A stretch of 64,000 nt of DNA from contig NZ_CP056030.1 of the NCBI RefSeq assembly GCF_013374995.1, positions 6,308,925 through 6,372,924 on the forward strand, written 5' to 3'. The position numbers and the translations under genes were made by a program. The notes beneath the pieces were generated by a model. That model searched no databases, had not been told where the DNA came from, and saw only the letters and a list, made by a program, of their open reading frames with translations. Of this stretch, positions 1-7,624 are shown piece by piece. The stretch comes from Pseudomonas eucalypticola. Lineage in GTDB: Bacteria; Pseudomonadota; Gammaproteobacteria; Pseudomonadales; Pseudomonadaceae. Position 1 is the stretch's first letter. Each line of letters begins with the position of its first letter.

Positions 1-1
1 G

Positions 2-73
2 ACCAGCACCTCGTCGAGCGGAAGCAACGAGTGGTACTACCGCACCAACGTGAACATCGGTTACTACTTCTGA
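2..73 (+). CDS. C-terminal end of an outer-membrane beta-barrel protein (partial)
   Basis: Only the last 23 codons are in the window, in a frame open from base 2 to the TGA at 71-73. The peptide ends ...NVNIGYYF, with alternating polar and aromatic residues and a terminal Phe. That pattern is typical of the last beta-strand recognised by the BAM machinery in porin-like proteins. The rest of the gene lies to the left, so the family cannot be named. A 28-bp inverted-repeat element begins 23 bp after the stop and may help end the transcript. Confidence 0.5.
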   Translation, partial: TSTSSSGSNEWYYRTNVNIGYYF

Positions 74-96
74 CTTGCCCCGCCACCGCAACCTCT

Positions 97-124
97 GTAG
101 CCGCAGCCTGGCGGCAGCGGCTAC
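97..124. repeat. Interspersed inverted-repeat element, copy 1
   Basis: This 28-bp imperfect palindrome has outer arms GTAGCCGC and GCGGCTAC. An identical 28-bp copy lies at 42409-42436, about 42 kb away in an unrelated intergenic gap. An exact dispersed palindrome points to a REP-type element rather than a gene-specific terminator. Here it sits between two convergent genes. Confidence 0.7.
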
Positions 125-136
125 AGGATTCGCGCG

Positions 137-949
137 CTATCCAATCTGGAACAACCCATCCACCACCTGCGTCTGCGCCAGGCGCTCGCGCAGGTCGCTG
201 TCGATCTCCGGATCGTCCGGCAGGTACAGGCGCACGCGCTGATACGCCTCGACGCGGTTGATGTCCTTGCCTAGAAACTCCCACACCACCCGACTGCAGG
301 CCGGCGCGCGATGGTCCGCGGAAGAGACGCCTATCTTCAAACCATTGAGCCGCTTGATCCGCGCCTTGTAGCTGGGGATGAGCACCGTCTGGCAGATTTC
401 ATTGGACGTCAGTGACTCGTAATCCAGGAAAAACAGGCGATTTTGCAGGGAATAGGCCACGCCCAGGTAGCGATAACGCTCGTAATCTTCACCTTTGGCT
501 GCCGGTGATTGCAGACGTTCGCTGCGCTCATAGGTATAGTGCCCGCCCTCTTCGCGCAGGTGCACGAGCGAGCACAGGATGCGCCCAGGAACCGACATGG
601 AATGGTAGTACTCGTAGTAGTACCCCACATGGGCGGCCAGGTCGGGCGAAGAACGCTGACGCAGATGCTCCAGGGCGCGTTGCGGTCCGGAGGACTGCGG
701 CAGTTCGACGGCGTGCCGGTTGCGCACGCCAATCAGGCGGGCGAACTGTACTTCCGGCAGCCCTATCTCGTACTCCTCGACCCCAAAGAAGTCGCAGATG
801 CGCTTGAGGTTGTAGGGCGTCGGCACACTCTGGCCGCTGAGGTATTTGTTGAACTGCGCACGGTTGATATCCAGGCGCCGGCACACCTCGGCAATGGACG
901 GGTAATGCCGACAAAGCAATTGCAGGTTGGCCGGGAGGTATTCACGCAT
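137..949 (-). CDS. XRE-family (helix-turn-helix) transcriptional regulator
   Basis: The protein is 270 aa. Residues about 8-60 look like an XRE/Cro helix-turn-helix: SIAEVCRRLDINRAQFNKYLSG, where the last helix would contact DNA, followed by a PYNLKRICDFFGV segment. The rest has no enzyme motif I recognise and is probably an effector or oligomerisation domain. The ATG at 947-949 begins MREYLP. The gene is divergent from the AGCS symporter operon with a 188-bp gap that holds a spaced direct repeat, so it may regulate that operon and itself. That role is inference from position. Confidence 0.8.
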   Translation of the reverse strand: MREYLPANLQLLCRHYPSIAEVCRRLDINRAQFNKYLSGQSVPTPYNLKRICDFFGVEEYEIGLPEVQFARLIGVRNRHAVELPQSSGPQRALEHLRQRSSPDLAAHVGYYYEYYHSMSVPGRILCSLVHLREEGGHYTYERSERLQSPAAKGEDYERYRYLGVAYSLQNRLFFLDYESLTSNEICQTVLIPSYKARIKRLNGLKIGVSSADHRAPACSRVVWEFLGKDINRVEAYQRVRLYLPDDPEIDSDLRERLAQTQVVDGLFQIG

Positions 950-985
950 GAGCAGCTCGTCGAAATGGCGCCAAGGAGCGCGAAG

Positions 986-1004
986 GTAGCATCAAGTAGC
1001 ATCA
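986..1004. promoter_or_regulatory. Direct repeat in divergent promoter, candidate XRE operator
   Basis: GTAGCATCA occurs twice (986-994 and 996-1004) with a start-to-start spacing of 10 bp, about one helical turn. It lies between the XRE gene and the AGCS symporter gene. The spacing suits a dimer binding one face of the DNA. No binding data are available from sequence alone. Confidence 0.4.
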
Positions 1005-1137
1005 TTTTCCATCAACCCGCGAAATTGCTCCAAACGGGTCAATCGCCAACCATTTGCGCCTTGAACCGGGCGTGGGGCATTGCACCCGTACCAGGCAAAT
1101 TCGCCAACATAAAAAAACAAACAGCGAGGATTACTCC

Positions 1138-2580
1138 ATGCTTGAAGTCATCAACGACTTCCTCTCGGGCAAAGTACTGATCGTGCTTATTGTCGGCCTC
1201 GGCAGCTACTTCACGATCCGCTCGCGTTTCGTCCAGCTTCGTCACTTCTTCCACATGTTCGCCGTGTTCCGCGACAGCCTGAAAAGCAGCTCGGGGCAGC
1301 TCAGCTCGTTCCAGGCGCTGATGCTCAGCCTGGCTGGCCGCGTGGGCGCGGGCAACATCGCCGGTGTCGGCATCGCCGTGACCCTGGGCGGCCCGGGCGC
1401 TGTGTTCTGGATGTGGGTCACTGCCCTGGTGGGCATGTCCAGCAGCTTCTTCGAGTGCACCCTGGGCCAGCTGTACAAGCGCTGCGACTCCGAGGGCCAG
1501 TACCGCGGTGGCCCGTCGTATTACATCCAGCACGGCCTGGGCAACCGCAAGGTCGGCATGCTGATGGCTATCCTGCTGCTGGTGACCTTCGGCTTCGCCT
1601 TCAACGGCCTGCAATCCCACGCCGTGACCCACTCGCTGAACAACGCCTTCGGCCTGGACGTCAGCAAGACCGGCATCGCCCTGGCCGTGCTGCTGGGCCT
1701 GGTGTTCGTGGGTGGCATCAAGCGCATCGCCAAGGTCGCTGACCTGCTGGTACCCGTGAAAACCCTGGTGTACATCGGCGTGACCCTGTACGTGATCGGC
1801 CTGCAGTTCGAACACGTGCCCGCCATGCTGGAAACCATCGTCAAGAGCGCCTTCGGTTTCGACCAGGCCTTCGGCGGCCTGGTAGGCAGCGCGATCGTCA
1901 TGGGCGTGAAACGCGGTGTATTCGCCAACGAAGCCGGTCTGGGCAGCGCCCCGAACGTGGCCGCGGTGGCACAGGTCGAGCACCCTATCGCGCAAGGCGT
2001 GGTCCAGGCGTTCAGCGTTTTCCTGGACACCTTCGTGATCTGCACCTGCACTGCCCTGCTGATCCTGCTGTCGGGCTTCTACACCCCGGGCTTCGAAGGT
2101 GACGGCATCGCGCTGACCCAGAACTCCCTGGCCGCCGTGGTCGGTGACTGGGGCCGCATGTTCATCAGTGTGGCACTGGCCCTGTTCGTGTTCACCTCGA
2201 TCCTCTACAACTACTACCTGGGCGAAAACAGCCTGCGCTTCCTGGTCGGTGAAAACCGCAAGGCGCTGGTTGGCTACCGCGCACTGGTCTTGGCGCTGAT
2301 CGTGTGGGGCGCGGTGGAAGACCTGAGCACCGTGTTTGCCTTCGCCGACATCACCATGACTCTGCTGGCGTTCGTCAACCTGATCGCCCTGGCCCTGCTG
2401 TTCAACGTTGGCCTGCGCCTGCTGGCCGACTACGATGCGCAACGCAAGGCCGGTATCAAGACCCCGGTATTCGATGCCGCCCAGTTCCCGGACCTGGACA
2501 TCGACGCCAAGGCCTGGCCTGCCGTCTCGGCACCGGTAGCCGCTGAAAGCGCAGCAAACCTGGCCCAGGCTCCACGCTGA
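1138..2580 (+). CDS. Sodium:alanine/glycine symporter, AGCS family
   Basis: The 480-aa polytopic inner-membrane protein has the family hallmarks: GAGNIAGV at about residues 70-77 and the RGVFANEAGLGSAP signature near residue 260. AGCS members import small neutral amino acids (alanine, glycine) with Na+. I chose the ATG at 1138 (MLEVINDF) because GAGGA lies at 1126-1130, 7 nt upstream, and the hydrophobic core starts right after it. An in-frame extension to 1054 has no homology-like content. It heads a three-gene operon with a racemase and an asparaginase, which suggests that its substrate may be an acidic or amide amino acid or a D-amino acid. That is inference. Confidence 0.92.
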   Translation: MLEVINDFLSGKVLIVLIVGLGSYFTIRSRFVQLRHFFHMFAVFRDSLKSSSGQLSSFQALMLSLAGRVGAGNIAGVGIAVTLGGPGAVFWMWVTALVGMSSSFFECTLGQLYKRCDSEGQYRGGPSYYIQHGLGNRKVGMLMAILLLVTFGFAFNGLQSHAVTHSLNNAFGLDVSKTGIALAVLLGLVFVGGIKRIAKVADLLVPVKTLVYIGVTLYVIGLQFEHVPAMLETIVKSAFGFDQAFGGLVGSAIVMGVKRGVFANEAGLGSAPNVAAVAQVEHPIAQGVVQAFSVFLDTFVICTCTALLILLSGFYTPGFEGDGIALTQNSLAAVVGDWGRMFISVALALFVFTSILYNYYLGENSLRFLVGENRKALVGYRALVLALIVWGAVEDLSTVFAFADITMTLLAFVNLIALALLFNVGLRLLADYDAQRKAGIKTPVFDAAQFPDLDIDAKAWPAVSAPVAAESAANLAQAPR

Positions 2581-2581
2581 C

Positions 2582-3337
2582 ATGGCCGGGGCATTCATGC
2601 CCACCCACCTGGCCCCGGGCGATTACGTCGCCCGGCCCAGGCTTGGGATCATCACCGGCTCGGGGCCTGAAGCCGGGATGGACATGTGGGCCAAGCTGCT
2701 GGAAGAAAACCGCCGCCGCCTAGGCGAGGCCTTCCGCGGCGACCTCGACGCCCCCGCGGTGTCCATCATCTCCGACCCCGAACTGGGGTTGTCGATGGAA
2801 CTGCACAAAACCGAACAACAGGTGTGGAACGCGCTGCACCAGGACATTCTTGCCCTGGATGGCAAGGTCGCGGCCTTCGCCATCGCCTGCAATACCTTGA
2901 ACCTGTTCGCCGAACGCATTCGCGCCCTGAACCTGCAAACCGCGTTCGTCTCCTTCTGCGACGTGCTGGAGGCGTTTCTGCTTCGCAATGGCCAGCAGCG
3001 CGTTTGCCTGCTGGGCGCGCGGCCTGTGGCGGAGCTGGGTGAGTGGTCACCCTACCGCTCGCTGCGCCAGCACGTGGCTTTCGAGCCTGCGCCGGCCCAG
3101 GCCTTGCATCAATTGATCTATGACATAAAGGCACTGGGGCCAAAACACCCGGATCTCAGGCCGCGTTTCACCCGCATGCTGGAGGGCATCGAATCCGACA
3201 CGGTGCTGCTGGCGTGCACCGAACTGCCGTTGATTGCCGATATCGATACTGACAAACAACTGGTCGATGTCACCCAGCTGGTGGTCGAGGCGTTGCTCGA
3301 CCATACCGGCGTCATTCGTGAGGAGACCGGGACATGA
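2582..3337 (+). CDS. Aspartate/glutamate racemase family protein
   Basis: The 251-aa protein resembles the Asp/Glu/hydantoin racemase superfamily. It has an N-terminal GIITGSGPEAG loop and the two catalytic-type cysteines in ACNT (about residue 102) and ACTEL (about residue 211). These would abstract and donate the alpha proton to interconvert L- and D-aspartate or glutamate without PLP. The ATG at 2582 is one base after the symporter stop. An alternative ATG at 2597 (MPTHLAPG) has a weak GGGG upstream and is possible. The stop overlaps the asparaginase ATG by 4 bp, so the two are translationally coupled. Confidence 0.82.
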   Translation: MAGAFMPTHLAPGDYVARPRLGIITGSGPEAGMDMWAKLLEENRRRLGEAFRGDLDAPAVSIISDPELGLSMELHKTEQQVWNALHQDILALDGKVAAFAIACNTLNLFAERIRALNLQTAFVSFCDVLEAFLLRNGQQRVCLLGARPVAELGEWSPYRSLRQHVAFEPAPAQALHQLIYDIKALGPKHPDLRPRFTRMLEGIESDTVLLACTELPLIADIDTDKQLVDVTQLVVEALLDHTGVIREETGT

Positions 3338-4338
3338 GCCCAGCCCAAGCAGTACCCGCGCGCCAGGTCATGGTGCTCTACACCGGTGGCACCATCGGCA
3401 TGCAAGCCACCGCCAATGGCCTTGCCCCCGCGTCGGGCTTCGAACAACGCCTGCGCGAGCAACTGGCGGAACACCCGGACCTGGCCATCGCGCCGTGGCG
3501 CTTTCGTGAGCTGCTGCCACTGATCGACAGCGCCAACATGACACCGCAATACTGGCAACGCCTGCGTGAAGCCGTGGTACAGGCCGTGCAGGCCGATGGC
3601 TGCGACGCGGTGCTAGTGCTGCATGGCACCGACACACTGGCCTACAGCGCGGCCGCCATGAGCTTCCAATTGCTGGGCTTGCCGGCCCCGGTAGTGTTCA
3701 CCGGCTCCATGCTGCCCGCCGGTGTGCCAGACAGTGATGCCTGGGAAAACATCAACGGTGCCCTGGTGATGCTTGCCCAAGGCGTGGCTGCCGGCGTGCA
3801 GCTGTATTTCCACGGCGAATTGCTGGTCCCGACCCGCTGCGCCAAGGTACGCAGCTTCGGCCGTAACCCGTTCGCGGCGCTCAAGCGCAGCGGCGGGGTG
3901 GCCCGTGCCGACGCGGTGCCGGCGGCGCTCGCCTATGACCAACCCAAGGCGCTGGGCAATGTCGCGGTATTGCCCCTGTTCCCGGGTTTTGGCGCAGAGC
4001 CTCTGCAGGCGGTGCTGGGCAGCAGCGTGCAGGCGCTGGTGCTGGAATGCTATGGCAGCGGCACAGGCCCGTGCGACAACCCAGGCTTCATCGCCGCCCT
4101 CAAGGCTGCCCATGAAAGCGGCGTCGTGATCGTCGCCGTGACCCAATGTCACGAAGGCGGCGTTGAATTCGACGTCTACGAGGCCGGCAGCGGGCTGCGG
4201 GCAGCCGGTGTACTGGCCGGTGGCGGCATGACCCGCGAGGCAGCGTTCGGCAAGCTGCACGCGCTGCTGGGGGCAGGCTTGCCCGTAGCTGAGGTCCGTC
4301 GCCTGATGGAAGTCGATCTGTGTGGTGAACTGGCCTAG
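3334..4338 (+). CDS. ansA: L-asparaginase (asparaginase/glutaminase family)
   Basis: The 334-aa enzyme hydrolyses L-asparagine to aspartate and ammonia. Both family active-site signatures are present: YTGGTIGM at residues 16-23 (nucleophilic Thr) and LHGTDTLAYS near residues 96-105 (Thr-Asp pair). No signal peptide is visible, which fits a cytoplasmic type-I-like asparaginase. The ATG overlaps the end of the racemase gene by 4 bp. With the symporter and racemase it would form an uptake, deamidation and stereoconversion set for aspartate-family amino acids. Assignment to the ansA subfamily rather than a related amidohydrolase is less certain than the family itself. Confidence 0.87.
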   Translation: MSPAQAVPARQVMVLYTGGTIGMQATANGLAPASGFEQRLREQLAEHPDLAIAPWRFRELLPLIDSANMTPQYWQRLREAVVQAVQADGCDAVLVLHGTDTLAYSAAAMSFQLLGLPAPVVFTGSMLPAGVPDSDAWENINGALVMLAQGVAAGVQLYFHGELLVPTRCAKVRSFGRNPFAALKRSGGVARADAVPAALAYDQPKALGNVAVLPLFPGFGAEPLQAVLGSSVQALVLECYGSGTGPCDNPGFIAALKAAHESGVVIVAVTQCHEGGVEFDVYEAGSGLRAAGVLAGGGMTREAAFGKLHALLGAGLPVAEVRRLMEVDLCGELA

Positions 4339-4394
4339 GCCACACCTGCACAGAAATCCCCCGGCCCGGCGCTCCCCCCATGGGGCCGGGCGGT

Positions 4395-4903
4395 GCGGTA
4401 TGCCTGATGCCCCGCGGTGCGGCCTTCCCGAGCTTCGCCCGGTCCCACAGGGGTTGCCGCGCAGGCATGGCTTGCGCTGTGGGACCTGTCGCCGTGGTAT
4501 GCCTGATGCCCTGCGGTGCGGCTTTCCCGAGTTTCGCCTGGTTCCACAGGGGTTGCCGCGCAGGCATGGCTTGCTCTGTGGGACCGGGCGCCAGCTCGGG
4601 AACCAGGCGCCGCGGTATGCCTGATGCCCCGCGGTGGGGCCTTCCCGAGCTTCGCCCGGTCCCACAGGGGTTGCCGCGCGGGCATGGCTTGCGCTGTGGG
4701 ACCTGTCGCCGTGGTATGCCTGATGCCCTGCGGTGCGGCTTTCCCGAGCTTCGCCGGGTTCCACAGGGGTTGCCGTGCAGGCATGGCTTGCTCTGTGGGA
4801 CCGGGCGCCAGCTCGGGAACCAGGCGCCGCGGTATGCCTGATGCCCCGCGGTGCGGCCTTCCCGAGCTTCGCCCGGTCCCACAGGGGTTGCCGCGCGGGC
4901 GGT
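4395..4903. repeat. Compound tandem repeat: 217-bp unit (99 bp + 118 bp), 2.3 copies
   Basis: Two related sub-units alternate: A (99 bp) at 4395-4493, 4612-4710 and partial 4829-4903, and B (118 bp) at 4494-4611 and 4711-4828. Each begins G(C/T)GGTATGCCTGATGCCC. A and B share most of their sequence, and B carries an extra 19 bp at its end. Each unit contains a 9-bp inverted repeat GTCCCACAG...CTGTGGGAC or a close variant (4442-4450 with 4477-4485 in the first). B2 also has TTCCCGAGCT (4741-4750) pairing with AGCTCGGGAA (4810-4819). The array fills the gap between asparaginase and the MocR gene and stops one base before the MocR stop codon. Open frames across it are repeat artefacts. Confidence 0.92.
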
Positions 4904-4904
4904 G

Positions 4905-6446
4905 CTAGTCTTTCCAGGCCTGGCGCAAGCGATCGAGCGCGGCCAGCGTGGCGGCGGGCGCCACGGCTGCGAACCCGAGTACCAGACCGGCCCGGTTATC
5001 CACAGGTTCAGCGGACTCAGGCAGCCAGTAATGGCTCAGCCCGTTGAGCTCAACCCCCGCGGCTTCTGCCGCAGCGACCAACCGCTCCTCCCGCGCCACA
5101 CTGTCCACCGCTACCGTGAAATGCAGGCCCGCAGCCACGGGTGGCAATGGGCCGACCCCTGGAGTATCCGCAGGCCAGTTGCCCAGCAAAACATCCCGGC
5201 GCGCCAGCGCAGCCCGACGCATGCGGCGGATGTGACGTTGAAAATGGCCCTCGGCGATAAAGCGCGCCATCACCCGCTGGATACCGATCTCGGAATGGCG
5301 CAGGGCAACGGCGCGCTTGCGCGAGAAAGCCTCGACCAGCCCCGCGGGCACCACCAGGTAGCCAAGGCGCAAGCCAGGAAAGGCCACTTTGCCGAACGTG
5401 CCGACATACAGCACCCGGCCGCTGCGATCCAACGCTGCCAAAGGTGCCAGCGGCGCACCGCTGTAGCGATACTCGCCGTCGTAGTCATCCTCGACCACCC
5501 AGCCCTGGTGGCGCTCGGCCCAGTCCAGCAGCGCCAGGCGCCGGGCCAGACTGAGCGTCACGCCCGTTGGGTACTGATGGGCCGGCGTGACATACACCAT
5601 GCGGCTTGGCTCTCCCTCATCGAGCGCGCTGCACACCAACCCTTCCCCATCCACCGGCACGCCCTTAAGCTTTGCGCCTGCATTGATGAACGCATGACCC
5701 GCCGCGCGATACCCCGGGTTTTCCACCGCAACCCTGTCCTCAGGATTCACCAACAGCTGTGCACAAAGGCTTATGGCCTCCTGAGCCCCGGTGGTGATCA
5801 GAATTTGCTCAGCGCTGCAATTCAACCCACGCGAGCTGCGCAAATAGGCCGCGATCAAGCTACGTAGCTCCGGGTCACCGGCAGGGTCGCCATAGCCAAG
5901 CAGTTCGGGCGCCGGGTTGCGCCAGAAGTCCCCGTAAAGCTTGGCCCATGTGGCGAAAGGAAAGAGATCGAACGCCGGAATACCTACCCTGAACGCCCGT
6001 GGCGGACCGCTGCGAAAAGGTGGCAAATGGTGCTCAGCCAGCCGTTTGCAAGCCTCGGTGTGGATAACTTCACTGGACACACACCCAGTATTTTCGCCCC
6101 ATTTTGTGGATAACCCTGTGGGTAAACCCAGGGATAACCCTGTGGACAGTTTTGTGGATAGTTTTTCAGTTACGCCCTCCAACACCGCCACATAGGTACC
6201 GTCCCCCACCCTGCTGGCGAGATAGCCCTCGGCGTACAATTGATCATATGCCCGCGTCACGGTATTGCGCGAAACACCAAGCGCCCGCGCAAGGTCCCGG
6301 CTGGCCGGCATACGCGTACCCCTGCCCAACCGCCCATCAAGAATGCGCGCGCGCAGGTTCTCGTATAGCCCGCGACTAAGGCCAAGCTTGGCGTTCAACT
6401 GAATGCCGGCCGGGTCGAATGGCAGAGCGGCAGTGGTCACGGTCAC
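4905..6446 (-). CDS. MocR/PdxR-type regulator (GntR HTH fused to class-I aminotransferase fold)
   Basis: The 513-aa protein starts at a GTG (MTVTTAAL). A winged-helix GntR domain spans about residues 22-90 (SRDLARALGVSRNTVTRAYDQL). A linker rich in L-S-T triplets follows at about 94-116, then an aminotransferase-like domain. The PLP lysine is in GTFGKVAFPG near residue 353, and EDDYDGEYRY and TPAHQYPTGV are the usual family motifs. Such proteins sense PLP or an amino-acid aldimine and act as regulators rather than transaminases. The gene is divergent from a PaiB-like gene, the likely target. The linker is encoded by consecutive DnaA-box-like 9-mers, which is unusual. Confidence 0.9.
   Translation of the reverse strand: MTVTTAALPFDPAGIQLNAKLGLSRGLYENLRARILDGRLGRGTRMPASRDLARALGVSRNTVTRAYDQLYAEGYLASRVGDGTYVAVLEGVTEKLSTKLSTGLSLGLPTGLSTKWGENTGCVSSEVIHTEACKRLAEHHLPPFRSGPPRAFRVGIPAFDLFPFATWAKLYGDFWRNPAPELLGYGDPAGDPELRSLIAAYLRSSRGLNCSAEQILITTGAQEAISLCAQLLVNPEDRVAVENPGYRAAGHAFINAGAKLKGVPVDGEGLVCSALDEGEPSRMVYVTPAHQYPTGVTLSLARRLALLDWAERHQGWVVEDDYDGEYRYSGAPLAPLAALDRSGRVLYVGTFGKVAFPGLRLGYLVVPAGLVEAFSRKRAVALRHSEIGIQRVMARFIAEGHFQRHIRRMRRAALARRDVLLGNWPADTPGVGPLPPVAAGLHFTVAVDSVAREERLVAAAEAAGVELNGLSHYWLPESAEPVDNRAGLVLGFAAVAPAATLAALDRLRQAWKD
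4996..5004. promoter_or_regulatory. Perfect DnaA box inside the MocR-type gene
   Basis: TTATCCACA matches the consensus exactly. It lies in the 3' part of the MocR-type gene and reads there as part of a PVDN peptide. It is separate from the larger cluster at 6059-6161 in the same gene. Confidence 0.6.
6059..6161. promoter_or_regulatory. DnaA-box cluster encoding the MocR linker
   Basis: Two perfect boxes (TGTGGATAA at 6059-6067 and 6105-6113) are followed by near matches at 6118-6126 (TGTGGGTAA), 6141-6149 (TGTGGACAG) and 6153-6161 (TGTGGATAG), all in one orientation. On the coding strand the boxes read TTA TCC ACA, that is Leu-Ser-Thr, giving repeated LST triplets between the two protein domains. 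The perfect matches are directly visible. Binding by DnaA is inference. Confidence 0.6.
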
Positions 6447-6538
6447 GTTATTGGCTCTATGGAAATGGCTATAAATGGATCTTACAAAGGTCCAATCGGC
6501 TGCCTAGGATAGGCACATCCGCCGAGGAAGATCGAGCC
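6447..6538. promoter_or_regulatory. Divergent promoter region of MocR-type gene and paiB-like gene
   Basis: This 92-bp gap is AT-richer than its flanks. It contains repeated ATGG(A/C) elements at 6459-6479 (CTATGGAAATGGCTATAAAT) and a short palindrome GCCTA-GGA-TAGGC at 6502-6514. MocR-type regulators usually bind direct repeats in the gap to their divergent target, so this is the likely operator. No promoter boxes are clear enough to assign. Confidence 0.35.
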
Positions 6539-7162
6539 ATGTATTTACCCACAGCTTTCCACGACACCGACATCGAGCGCCTGCAACAGCAGATGGCCGC
6601 GACCCGCCTGGCTATCATCGTCACCCATGGGGACCAAGGCCTGCTAGCCAGCCATGTACCCCTGTTGCTGGACCGTGAAGGCGAGTTCGGTACGCTGCGT
6701 GGCCATCTGGCCCGCGCCAACCCACAGTGGCGTGACCTGGCCAACGGCAGCCAGGCCATGGTGATTTTTGCCGGTGCCGATGCCTATGTGAGCCCCGGCT
6801 TCTACCCCAGCAAGGCCGAGCACGGCAAAGCGGTGCCGACCTGGAACTTCCTGGCCGTGCATGCCTACGGCCACGCCGACGTGTTCAGCGACCCCGAGCG
6901 CTTGCATGCGCTGGTCAGCAGCCTGACCGACCACCACGAGGCCCGTCAGGCGCAGCCCTGGACGGTCGAAGACGCCCCTGCCGATTACCTGGAGAGCATG
7001 CTCAAGGCGATCGTTGGTTTCGCCCTCCCCATCCAGCGCCTGGAAGGCAAGCGCAAACTCAGCCAGAACCGCAGCGCCGAGGATATCGCTGGCGTGCAGC
7101 GCGGCCTGGCCAGCAGTTCCGACCCCTTGGACAACGCCGTTGCCCAGCTCATGACGCAATAA
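6539..7162 (+). CDS. PaiB-like FMN-binding protein (FMN_bind_2)
   Basis: The 207-aa protein resembles the PaiB family: MYLPTAFHDTDI at the start, THGDQGLLASHVPLLLD, HLARANPQW, then PTWNFLAVHAYG, which is the flavin-binding split-barrel core. PaiB was first described as a transcriptional repressor, but most homologues look like small flavoproteins. The ATG at 6539 follows GAGGAAG at 6524-6530 and matches the family N-terminus. The frame is open further upstream without homology-like sequence. It precedes a GNAT gene by 9 bp, recalling the Bacillus paiA/paiB pair (acetyltransferase plus PaiB). The divergent MocR-type gene is its probable regulator. Confidence 0.85.
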   Translation: MYLPTAFHDTDIERLQQQMAATRLAIIVTHGDQGLLASHVPLLLDREGEFGTLRGHLARANPQWRDLANGSQAMVIFAGADAYVSPGFYPSKAEHGKAVPTWNFLAVHAYGHADVFSDPERLHALVSSLTDHHEARQAQPWTVEDAPADYLESMLKAIVGFALPIQRLEGKRKLSQNRSAEDIAGVQRGLASSSDPLDNAVAQLMTQ

Positions 7163-7171
7163 GGAGACACC

Positions 7172-7615
7172 ATGGCCATTGAAATCCGCCCGGTCAGCGC
7201 CGATGACCACCCTCACTGGCTGCCCTTGTGGCACGCCTACCTGCGCTTTTATGAAACCCACCTGGCACAGGAGGTCTGCGACTCGACGTGGCAACGCCTG
7301 CTCGACCCGTCCGAGCCCACCCATTCGGCCTTGGCCTGGCACAACGGGCGCGCCGTCGGCATGGTGAATTTCATCTACCATCGTTCCAACTGGAGCATCC
7401 AGAACGCGTGCTACCTGCAAGACCTGTACGTGGCCGAAGATACCCGCGGGTCGGGGGTTGGCCGCCAGCTGATCGAACATGTTTACGCCACGGCGGCCAC
7501 CAATGGCTGCAACAAGGTGCATTGGCTGACCCACGAAACCAATGCCACGGCCATTGCGCTGTATGAACGCGTGGCGGAGCGTCCGGGCTTTATCCAGTTT
7601 CGCAAAACCGTATAG
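7172..7615 (+). CDS. GNAT-family N-acetyltransferase
   Basis: The 147-aa protein has the GNAT fold. The acetyl-CoA loop is in LYVAEDTRGSGVGRQLIEHV (R-x-x-G-x-G/A) near residues 88-107, with NATAIALYERV later. A clean AAGGAGA Shine-Dalgarno at 7161-7167 precedes the ATG at 7172. It lies 9 bp after the PaiB-like gene in the same operon. By analogy with paiA it could acetylate a polyamine or small amine, but its substrate cannot be read from the sequence. Confidence 0.85.
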   Translation: MAIEIRPVSADDHPHWLPLWHAYLRFYETHLAQEVCDSTWQRLLDPSEPTHSALAWHNGRAVGMVNFIYHRSNWSIQNACYLQDLYVAEDTRGSGVGRQLIEHVYATAATNGCNKVHWLTHETNATAIALYERVAERPGFIQFRKTV

Positions 7616-7624
7616 GAATTGATC

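Noticed and set aside
1039..2604. Long open frame on the minus strand opposite the AGCS symporter
   Set aside because: It is the antisense shadow of a GC-rich gene. Its His/Gln/Val-rich composition and lack of a ribosome site are typical, and the plus-strand product is a clear transporter.
4322..4908. Several open frames in both strands across 4.3-4.9 kb, and a possible CRISPR array
   Set aside because: The frames are built from the tandem units and repeat the same peptide. The units are 99-118 bp with no uniform short repeats and unique spacers, so it is not a CRISPR.
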